A stretch of DNA of 64,000 nucleotides from Aegilops tauschii subsp. strangulata. Lineage: Eukaryota > Streptophyta > Magnoliopsida > Poales > Poaceae. Every line of letters begins with the position of its first letter. Position 1 is the stretch's first letter. Location: assembly GCF_002575655.3 (NCBI RefSeq), contig NC_053040.3:151219148-151283147 (forward strand). Direction: 5' to 3'. Below are positions 54,681-64,000 of the stretch, in pieces. The notes beneath the pieces are model-generated. The model was not told where the DNA came from. It did no database searches and worked only from the letters and a program-made list of their open reading frames with translations. The translations under genes and the position numbers were made by a program.

Positions 54681-57600
54681 CCAAATGGGGCTTGCGATAT
54701 ACCGTTGGAAATCTATGGACACCAGTATCATGACCCAGGTTGAATTTTGGGCAAAATCTAAGCGGTTTAAGAGCAGTTTTGAAAACCGTTTTTCTTCATA
54801 CACAAAACGTGAATCGTATTTTCGATCGTATTTCTAAACCGTTTATCGGAATGAGGCAAATAATATGGCCTTGGAAAGCTGTTGTAAAACCGCTCCTTCC
54901 ACATGTTGAAAGTTTTCTCTAATTCCTTATGGTTAAAGAGTAATTTGGAAAATCGTAAAATTTCATAAACCGAACAACCGAGTTGGTATTTTTGATACCA
55001 TTTCTAGACGGCTAATCCAATCGAGGCAAATGATATGGCATTGGAAAGCTTATGAAAATGCGCTACTTTTTCATGTTGAAAGTTTTTTCTAATTTTAAAC
55101 GGTTTAAGAGTAATTTAGAAAACGGTACAAGTACCACCGAGTTCGTATTTTCGAGCTAATTTTTTAACCTTACGTCCGAATGCAGCAAATGATATGGCGT
55201 TGGAAAGCTTAAGGAAATGTGAAACTTTTTGGTATATATTGTTTCTTCCAATTATTTACAGTTTTAAGTCAATTTTAAAAATTGCTAAAAATGTATTTTT
55301 CGCCTTAATTTCTACAAACTTTATCGGAATGGGGCAAATAATATACCGCTGAAAAGCTACGGAAAATGCAAAACTTTTTCATATTGATGGTTTTCTCTAA
55401 TTCCTAGCTGTTTTCAAGTAATTTCGAAAACGGCGGGATCATTCGTTCGGGCTTTATCGCGAAACAGATTTTTTTAAAATGCACCGCGTGAAGAACTTGA
55501 ACTTCTCGGCATATCTACTTGAACTTCACTCTGTTTTTCACGTGCTTTTTTTTCTTCTAGATCTTCATCCACTGCTCGTAGCTTTCCATCCACTTACCGG
55601 AATTGAGTAAGTGATATACCGATGGAAAGCTGCTGTAAACATGCAACTTTCTCGTGTTGATCATTTTTTCATACTCGCGACAATTTTAAAACTTTTCATC
55701 TGAAATTCATTCAGCGTAGTAGTTGAACTTCCTGTTGTTTTCACGTTGAACTTCTGTGACATACTTTTGTTTGTAATTTTCTCATCTATTCATCAGTGTT
55801 ACACAAATGATATTCCTTTTGTACAAACCTCTCTCATAATAATTTTTTTAACTTTCTCCGACCGAGGACTTGAACTTACACAAATAATGTTCTTGCTGTT
55901 TTGAAGTAAATTAAAATGGCGAGATCATGATTTCTGCGTTCATTGCGAACGGAAATGCACTGCGTGAAGTAGTTGAACTTCTCGGACATGTCTGTTTGAA
56001 CTTCACTCTGTTGGAACGAAAATGCCCAAAATGGCATTGTTTTTTGTTTTTGTTTTTGAGCTTATAAATCCTAGGGTTTAATATACTTTGAACTTCTCAG
56101 TTATTTTAATTTGAACTTCACATATTTTATTTTTTGAGTAAAGAATTGTGTTCGGTTTTAAAATAAACATCGAATTTGTCTTTTTTCTATTTTTGAACTT
56201 CATGATTTAATCTTTAGTATCGGGGAAAATCCTAGCTTTCTAAAAAATGGGGAAAATCTTTTTAAATTTTTTTAGTTGTTCCCTTATTTTAGTTCAAACT
56301 TATTAGTTGATTCTTTAGTAACGAGAATGAGAGGTTTTTACAAACTTTGAACTTCTCTGTTATTTTAATTTGAACTTCTTAGTTTTTTCTTTAGTAACGG
56401 GGAAAATCGAGTTTTTTGAACTTCATCAAAATTGAGCATGTAAATCCTAGATTTTTATAATCTTTGAACTTCTTTGTTTCTTAATTTGAACTTCTTAGTT
56501 TTATTCCTATAAAAGAAAAAAATGATTTTTAAGTAAACATCATACAACCTTTGTTAAATTGAACTTCATACATTAATTTTGCACAAAAACAAGAAGAATT
56601 TGAGTTTGTTGTATACATCAAACTATTCCCTTTGTTAAATATGAAATTATTGATTTTAATTTTAAAATCAAATTGCTCCATTTTTTTAAAATGCAATAGA
56701 AAAACTAAGAAATGGAAAAAAATCTAAATTATTTATAGAGATCAAACCGCTCCATTTTTCAATTTTTTAAACCTCTTTGTGTATTTTTTGAAATAGGAAA
56801 AACTGGAGTTTTTTAATAAATGATGAACTTCTTCATTATTTCGACCTGAACTTATTGTTTTATTCGTTAGTAACACGAAAATTCGAGCTTTTGTAATAAA
56901 TAGTGAACTGCTCCTTTTTTAAATCAAACTTCTTAGGTTATTATTTAGTAACGAGGAAAATCTAGGTGTTTCATATACATTGAACAATTCTATTTTTCAA
57001 AATTGAACTTCTTGGTTTTTTCAATTTGGACTTCTTGGTTTATTCTTTAGTATCGTTTAAAAATCTAAGTTTTTAGTAAATGTTGAACCGCTTCGTTGTT
57101 TTAATTTGAACTTCGAGGCTTTTCCCAAAAACAAAGAAAATCACTTTTTTCGTAGTCTTTTCGTTGAACAACTTCGTTATTTAAACTCGAATTTCTAGGT
57201 TCTTCCTTATTTAAATTTGTACTCCGTTATGTCTAATTTTTTTATTTAACTATTTGGTTTTGTTTTTATAAATGGGGAAATCCTTTTTTGATAAACATCA
57301 AGTTGTTCTATTTTATTTTTAAATTTGAAATTCTTTGTTTCATTTTTTTAGAAATAGGGAAATACTTTTTTCCAATTTAAACTTCATGTTTTTTACAATT
57401 TGGACTTCTCAAATTTTTTTGAAAGGGCATCAAGTCAAGTTTTTCATAAGCCAAATATAGAAACAATCGAACAAGAAAAAGACATAAGTTCCATTTTTTT
57501 ACTTACAAGGCATAAACACTGTGTCTTGAATTTTGGACTAGGCTTCATTGCACTGAGCAGCTGGTTTTCACTTACAACTGAACGCCGAACTTTGTTGGTT

Positions 57601-58250
57601 TTAGTCTCCGACCTTCCAAACTCGGTAGATACAAAAGGATGTGAGAACTTTCTTCTCCAGTATCATACAAATTTCTCAAGTAATGTATCCACATAAGTAG
57701 AAAAATCTAAAATTTTGATTTATACAAAGTAGATAGAAACACATATATTTGCATGGGTGTAGTGTACTGGTCGACCAATTCATCACCACACATTCATACA
57801 AAACCTGGATGTCGTGTGTGCGGCAGCAGAGAGAGGAGCTACGAAAGTTCGATTAGAGACGCAAGGGCAAGCCGCACGCGATGGATGGAGATCAGGCCCG
57901 TAACTCCCCAACCTCACTTATTGTTTTTATGGGGAAAATGCTAGGTTTTGATACACATCATATTGTTCTCTTTTTTAGAAAAAAATTGAACTTCATGGTT
58001 TTATTTTTTCTGAAATGGGAAAATCGGTTTTTTATTCTTGCTTTTATTTTTTAGAAAAGAGAAAATTCTAATAAATTATGGATATTGAACTGCTATGTTA
58101 TTTTATTTGACCTTCTTAGATTTTTTTAGAAATGAGAAAAAGTTTCTTATAAGTCGGGCCTTGATTTTTTTTTCATTTTTGCTAGTTTGTTTTTGAATGA
58201 GCTCCTTTGTGTTGCACTGCTCGGGGACGGTGAAATATGAACTTTCCAAA
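54680..58250. repeat. Long array of diverged repeats rich in TTGAACTTC
   Basis: The first part has units about 150-170 bp apart anchored on CAAATGATATGGCxTTGGAA (near 54853, 55023, 55190, 55331, 55605). The second part (55680-57400) repeats TTGAACTTCT with (G/A)GGGAAAATC and TTTAGTAAC at irregular 50-110 bp steps. No coding frame of merit. It may be the interior of an old non-autonomous DNA transposon. Confidence 0.7.
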
Positions 58251-58290
58251 ATCAAGAATATGTATTTCAGCGGACCCTTTTTAAAATGTA

Positions 58291-58393
58291 CTCCATCCGT
58301 TCGGAATTACTTGTCATAGAAATGGATGTATCTAGACGTATTTTAGTTCTAGATACATCCATTTTCGAGACAAGTAATTCCGAACGGAGGAAG
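58291..58393. mobile_element. Stowaway MITE (103 bp)
   Basis: CTCCATCCGTTCGGAATTAC and its inverted partner GTAATTCCGAACGGAGGAAG, flanked by TA at 58289-58290 and 58394-58395. The interior repeats AGATACATCCATT. Confidence 0.93.
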
Positions 58394-60100
58394 TAATTTG
58401 TTATTGCTTGTATACTTTTGTTTTATTGCACATACATAACATTTTTTGTGAATTTACATGAATCTTTTTTTCCTGCTTGTGAAAAGAAAAAGAATGTTTA
58501 ACACCAAGACATGAAGACTGAAGAAAATATTATATAAGCTTTTAGAACATACAAACACAAACACAAACGGGAGTATATATGAGAGCACACTCGACACACA
58601 TAATAGAGCACGCACACATGGGAGCACACGACACACACGAAGTACCCACACAGAGACATATGAGACACCAGACTTAGGACAGACGCAGGAGTACATAAAC
58701 ACTCTTTCTTTTGAATTTTGAACTTTTGTTTACAGAAACTTCTTAATATCCTTTTACAAGCTCGAGGCCATCAGGTTCTAGCAGCAGCCCAAATTTCAGT
58801 TATCTGAACTCTGAAGAATAATACTACACCTCTATAGGAACTTCTCGACGCATGTATTTGTGACCTCGTCAGCTTTGACAGGCAGCTGCGCGAGCATGCT
58901 CCTGGCGGCGGCGCTCCTCATGTTTTGGGGATTTGAGCTGGCTCGCATGGTGCACCTAACAGCAACACACAGGAGCACGCGGCACTGCAGTCCACACATG
59001 TTGAGCAACACTGCATACTTAACTGAAGATGTCTGCACACGCACGACATGTCGACACGCATACTTAACTGAAGTTGGCCTGCTGAAAATCGACACAGTGG
59101 ACTGCAGCATGCTAATTACCGCTGAAAATGGTCAGCCATACTAATTACTGCACAAAATGGTGAAGAATAGTTGACCATGTGCAGCCATACTATTTTTCTT
59201 GAGCATATGAATGAACATGTAGACATTTAACTATAGAAAACCATCTCTATCTACTGTAAATTACATCCATCCAAAAACAAAATTGACTAATTACTCCCAA
59301 AAGCACCAGAAATAAATAAAAACTGAGAGGATAAATAAACAGAGTAGTTCAAGACGGGTTCGGCTCGTCTGCAGTATGGTTATTACTGCATAGGTGCTGT
59401 AGCTCCTAAATCTGTCGTTCATTCCAATCAAGTGGTTCTCCTTCCTCCTGTTAATTATCTAATTATTAACAGGAAAAAACACCACGCCGGCGTTAGACGC
59501 TGCAACGGCAGTTCTCCGCCTCCAAGCGCCGGCCAGCACGATCATCCACGTAGCCGCGTAGGTGAAGTCGACACAGCGGTGACATCGTCGGAGTCTAGGA
59601 GCTCCCCCGCCCTGTAGTTGTAGAGGACCTGTAGCTGTAGGACTGCAGCACAAGATCCTCAGGGAAACCATGAGCATCGCCCGTCCCTGAAGCCCAACTA
59701 TTGGCTATTGGTGGCTGGAGCATGAAGGGCAAGCATCAAGGTCCGGTGACGCCTCCTTCAGTAGTGGCAAGAAGACTTGCTCTGCAGCTTCTATGCAATT
59801 ATACGACGCCCGAGCAAGCTTCCGGTGCCAGTGCCGTGCTTTCACTTGCGCGGCTGGGCCGGCAACCGGAACCAAGCCGGCTGGTGTATGGAGCTTGAGG
59901 AGCCAAGGGCGGCATGCTGCAGTTCAAACACACCTGCGGAGGAAGGTAAAAGCGGTGGCCGTCGCTGGTAGCGGTGGGTCGAGGCGTGCGCGAGCATCAC
60001 ACATGTTGGGCAGAATCAAATCGAACTTCAAGATGGAGAGGAGGTGTTCAGCGATTGATTTGGAAACCAATAAAAATGCATCAATTGCTAGTTAATTTGG
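58394..60100. other. Unrecognised intergenic region
   Basis: A CA-rich stretch (58550-58650), a duplicated phrase GCATACTTAACTGAAG (59010 and 59059), and a GC-rich block (59480-60030) with short frames on both strands. No gene family recognised and no exon chain supported. Confidence 0.35.
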
Positions 60101-60179
60101 CAGGCTTTAATTCGTGGACCGTCCCATGCATGTATGTCACGTGATAAAAAGGCAGGGTATTAATATGTAGGTCGACATT

Positions 60180-60690
60180 TATTACTTTCTTATATAACAT
60201 GTATTTTGCCCTTGTATAACAGATCAAATTAGGAATGGGTACGTATGACGCAAGATTTCATTGGATATATACGCACCCTAAGAATGCACATAATTTTGGT
60301 AGTAGGTATTGCATACCCGTATTAGATAGTTAGAAAATAAAATAAAACATAAATAGTTCTAAAAATAAATTATTGGGTATATACGTACCCGCATGTGTAC
60401 ATAATTACATGAGTAGGTATTAGATACCCGTATTTGTACATAATATCGTTAGTAGGTATTTTTGTATGGTATCGTTAGTAGGTATTAAATACCCATATAT
60501 TTACATAAATTATTGGGTATATACATACCCGATATGTACATAATTTTGTTAATAGGTATTAAATACTCATATTAAATAGTACTCATATTAAATAGTTCAA
60601 AAAAAGAACGTAATAGCTCAGAGAATAATTTACTGGGTATTTTAACAGCACCCATTTTTATATTAACAGCACCCATTTTTATGTTAACAG
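60180..60690. repeat. AT-rich repeats with GGGTAT / ATACCC motifs
   Basis: TTATTGGGTATATACxTACCC occurs near 60371 and 60508, and GTAGGTATTxxATACCC near 60413, 60475 and 60550. The last segment before the LTR repeats AACAGCACCCATTTTTATxTT three times (60645-60700). Confidence 0.7.
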
Positions 60691-60699
60691 CATCCATTT

Positions 60700-60936
60700 T
60701 TATATTTTAGTTTTCCGATATCATGCAAAGTTATCCTCTTCATACCAAAAACGTAGTTTTATTTCTCATTCCTAGATGGAAGCAAACGTTCGATGTACAT
60801 AGAGTCGTATTAGTGGCAGATAGGACTTGAGAGAATATTGATTTTACCTTTAGCTCCTTGTGGGTTTGACACTCCATACGTATCACTTCCACCTTTGGAA
60901 ATTGCTATGATGATTCCTTGCACTTGGGGATTATCA
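60700..60936 (+). repeat. 3' part of a 5' LTR, right-edge Gypsy element
   Basis: Matches the last ~240 bp of the LTR at 638-2183 (for example AGTTATCCTCTTCATACC and CAGATAGGACTTGAGAGAAT) and ends GGGGATTATCA. The left part of this LTR is missing, replaced by the repeats at 60180-60690. Confidence 0.85.
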
Positions 60937-63245
60937 AGCTCTTTTCTGGCGCCTTTGCCGGGGAGCAATAGCGTGGGGTTAATATTCTCGTGTGTGCTTG
61001 TTTGCTTTCTTCACTAAGTAGATTTTGTTTTACCTTTTGTTTTTGTTTTATTTAGTTGTGGGTGAAACAAACAAAAAAAATTAAAATAATGCAAAATACA
61101 AAAAATTTACTTGCCTCTTATGCCTAAAAACTTTTTCAAAAAGAGAAGTGATTGGAAGGTTATGCATTGGAGAAGTGAGGGTCGATCTTGAACACTTGTG
61201 TTCATGCTCATGGAAACAATGTAGAATTTTAATGGAAGTTTCTCAAAAATAATTATCCCCTTGTATATATCCATTGTATTATAAAAATAATGTGCCAACT
61301 TTTGGTTTTAGGATGATTAGATTTCTTGTTTGGTGTGTGCAGCAGAAAAAACAGAAACTTTTGCTGTAGTAATTGAATTTACATTTTTTTACTGGAGCGT
61401 GATAAAATCTTGAAATTTTTATACAGTACTACTATACAAATTGTTTAGGTTGTCCTAATTTTTTATAATTTTTGGAGTTACAGAAGTATACGGTGTTTCC
61501 AAATTGCTACAGACTTTCCTGTTTTTGACAGATTCTGTTTTCTATGTGTTATTCGCTTATTTTGATGAATCTATGGGTTATGGGGGGGTATGAACCATGG
61601 TAAAGTTGGAATACAGTAGATATAATGCTAATATGAAATTGGAATGAGTTTAGAACAGTACCTAAAGGTAGTGTTTTGCTTTATTGTACTAACGGATCTC
61701 ACAAGGTTTTTTGTTAAGTTTTGTGTGGATGAAGTGTTCAAAGATCGAGGTGTTATCGATATGAGAAGAATAAGGAGAGGTAAGAGTTCAAGCTTGGGGA
61801 TGCCCAAGGCACCCCAAGTAAATATTTCAAGGATACTCAAGCATCTAAGCTTGGGGATGCCCGGTTGGCGTCCCATCTTTCTTCTTCAACAATTAGCGGT
61901 ATACCTCGATTTTTGTTTTGTTCACATGACATGTGTCTTTTGTGTTTACTTTACTTTTCTTTTCCTTTATACACCATGCTATTATGAGATAATCCTTCAT
62001 TGATTTATAGAATGCTTCATGTGCTTCACTTAAATCTTTTGCGTATGGCTTTATAGAATGCTCTCTGTGCTTCACTTAAATCTTTTGAGTATGGCTTTAT
62101 AGAATGCTTCGTGTGCTTCACTTATATAATTTGAGCTTGGATATTGGTCAATCCATATTAATTGTAGAATGCTATATGAACTTCACTTATATTTATCATC
62201 GAAATTGGGCTTGGGAGATTATCATTAAAATTTCATGCCTAGCTAAAAAGGCATTAAAGAAAAGTGCTTATTGGGAGACAACCCAATATTTACCCATACT
62301 GTTTTTGTGTGTTCACATGATTAAGCTACTGTAGTTATCATGTCTATAGTCTTTGTTTAAATAAAGTGCCAAGTAAAGCCTTTGGGATAGTGTGGATGAT
62401 AGTTGACTTGATTCTATGCAAAAACAGAAACTTTTTCTCACAGTCCAGGAATTTTGAAAATTAACTAGAACACAATAAAATTCTGAATCTTTTACACAAG
62501 ATTGACATACAAATTTCCCACGTTGTACTAATTTTTTAGAATTTTTGGTTTTACAGAAGTATGGTTGTTGTTCATATCATTACAGACTGTTCTGTTTTTG
62601 ACAGATTCTATTTTCAATGCATAGTTCGCTTGTTTTCTAGTTTCTATGGCTTATATTGCTCAATATAAATTGTAGAAACGATATGGTACAGTAGGCATTG
62701 TGTGAGAACAATTATGGATCTTATCTTGACAATACCAAAGTGAATGATTTGTCTTTCTCATACTAACCCATCTCACGAAGTTCCATTAAGTTTTGTGTGA
62801 TTGAAGTTTTCAAGTTTTGGGTGAGATATCGATATGAGGAGAATAAGGAGTGACAAGACACTAAGCTTAGGGATGCCCAAGGCATCCCAAGGTAATATTT
62901 AAGGAAGACCCAAGCAACTAAGCTTGGGGATGCCCCGGAAGGCATCCCCTCTTTCGTCTTCAAAACTATCGGTATACCTTACTCGGAGCTATATTTTTAT
63001 TCGTCACATGATATGTGTTTTTCTTGGAGCGTATTTTCATCTTACTTGTTGTTTGAATAAAATCATTGGATCTGAAATCTTGAATGAGAGAGAGTCCTCA
63101 CATGGCTATTTAACTATTTGACCACTCATTGATCTTCACTTATATCCTTCTGGAGTAGTTTTATCATTTACTCTCGTGCTTCACTTATATCCTATGAGTA
63201 AATGGTTGAATGAATTGAATATCATAAATCTAAAATTATATATGC
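60937..63245 (+). mobile_element. Internal 5' region of a non-autonomous-type Gypsy element
   Basis: A primer-binding region CTGGCGCCTTTGCCGGGGAG lies just after the LTR (60946-60965). The body shares its layout with the - strand element at 5300-9840: repeated TGCTTCACTTATAT units (62010-62200, 63175-63195) and AAGCTTGGGGATGCCC pairs (61790-61860, 62865-62945). No equivalent of the 447-aa frame is present. The frame is broken and the right side stops near 63245. Confidence 0.75.
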
Positions 63246-63254
63246 TTCATATGC

Positions 63255-63480
63255 TTATTGATGCGGAGCATCCCTCGTCCATCCGCAATGACACTCCATC
63301 ACCACCACAAGCACCGAGAGGACCGATGACAAGAGCACGTGCACACAACATCGAGAACGAGGTCACTTCTTTCCTCTCCGAGTTTCGTTCGGTTTCACAT
63401 GAGAATGAGATTCTACCTCAAAGAGATACGCTATGCATTCTTAGGTACATGGGAGATGATCGTGAGAAGGAGAAGGTGAA
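63255..63480 (+). pseudogene. C-terminal tail of a Gypsy polyprotein
   Basis: Reads APRGPMTRARAHNIENEVTS and LPQRDTLCILRYMGDD, matching the tail after integrase in Triticeae Gypsy polyproteins (GPMTRARA is characteristic). Upstream integrase and RT are absent, so this is either a truncated element or the 3' end of an element joined to the previous one by deletion. The frame stays open into the GC-rich repeat, probably because the repeat lacks stops. Confidence 0.65.
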
Positions 63481-63540
63481 GAATAGAGCATCCACGGAGC
63501 AAGAGAAGGAAGGAGAGGACAAGAAGAACGAAGGAAAGGA

Positions 63541-63998
63541 GTCTCTGGACACCCCGGGTGCCCGGGCGGGAGGACCCCGGGTGCCCGGACGAGCAACCAA
63601 GGGAAGGGCCAAACTCCCTGGACACCTCGGGTGCCCGGCCTCCTTGGCACCGGGTGCCCGGCCTCAACTTGGGCTGTGCCCCTGCCCGCCTTGGGTGCCC
63701 GGCCCTGAGGCCCCGTGTGCCCGGTCCCCCACCCGGCCGCCGCCTGGGCTGCACCCCGGGTGCCCGGCCCCGCCTCGCTCCAGCCTCGCCCGGGTGCCCG
63801 GGCCTTGGACCCCCGGGTTCCCGGCCGAGGTCGCCCGCTCCTACCCCGGGTGCCCGGGCCTAGGACCCCGGGTGCCCGGTCCTCCTCCCTCCGGAGCCCC
63901 TGACCGGTCCGGGTCTACCCCGGGTGCCCGGACTCCTCCTCCGTGGCTACAACATTTTGGTCCTTTGTACCCCTCTTTCTCCAAGTTTCGTCCCTAGA
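63541..63998 (+). repeat. GC-rich CCGGGTGCCCGG repeat, probable Gypsy 3' region or LTR
   Basis: CGGGTGCCCGG or a close variant appears more than a dozen times at irregular 20-45 base spacing. Each copy is partly self-complementary (CCGGG...CCCGG). The window ends inside it. Confidence 0.75.
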
Positions 63999-64000
63999 CT

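Noticed and set aside
59432..60095. Candidate small genes in the GC-rich block
   Set aside because: Short frames on both strands with no recognisable domain, splice chain or promoter.
63176..63997. 273-codon frame at the right edge taken as one protein
   Set aside because: Only the part to about 63480 resembles a Gypsy polyprotein tail. The rest is the CCGGGTGCCCGG array, open because it lacks stop triplets.

Overview
This is nuclear DNA of a grass, almost certainly a Triticeae species (wheat, Aegilops or a close relative). The grounds are nested LTR retrotransposons with TGATA...TATCA ends, Stowaway MITEs with CTCCCTCCGT ends, and split host genes with GT-AG introns. No tRNA, rRNA, CRISPR array or bacterial-style operon was seen.

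Layout. 1-2183 is the 3' end and 3' LTR of a Gypsy element that continues off the left edge. 2184-3170 is a decayed LINE 3' end. 3201-25343 is one large Mutator-like element (MULE), bounded by degenerate terminal inverted repeats and the direct repeat TAAAAATA. It carries two convergent multi-exon genes: a Ulp1/SENP-type (C48) cysteine protease gene on + (12 coding exons, 12611-19151) and a FAR1/FHY3-type MULE transposase gene on - (5 exons, 24457-20030). Both are damaged: two frameshifts in the protease gene, three in-frame stops in the transposase gene. A 7.56-kb non-autonomous Gypsy element (3797-11359, - strand) sits in the protease leader.

The most unusual feature is that the non-coding DNA of this MULE is filled with a motif, CATGGCAACT, recurring at exactly 23-nt steps in at least twelve separate clusters. 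These lie in introns of both genes, between the genes and upstream of the transposase. In the phased clusters the motif is always on the + strand, whichever gene it lies in.

25352-48560 holds two convergent host genes. Gene A (+, 25900-40373) is a complete 371-aa alpha/beta hydrolase. Its 13.0-kb first intron contains a young Copia element with perfect target-site duplication (TSD), a 2.84-kb non-coding LTR element, a Stowaway MITE, and a second Stowaway split by a 1.1-kb hairpin-rich MULE. Gene B (-, 48074-41464) is a 14-exon alpha/beta hydrolase of the S33/BEM46-like plant family, with an extra base in exon 2 and MITEs in its introns.

48560-60690 is mostly repeats: a TA-rich minisatellite, unrecognised low-copy DNA, a second, younger copy of the same 2.8-kb LTR family (50913-53783, +), and a long array of diverged repeats rich in TTGAACTTC. 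60700-64000 holds the 5' part of another Gypsy element (LTR end, primer-binding site, internal region), then the C-terminal tail of a Gypsy polyprotein running into a CCGGGTGCCCGG-rich repeat at the right edge. Exon models were made by hand from reading frame, splice signals and phase; no alignment or expression data were available.
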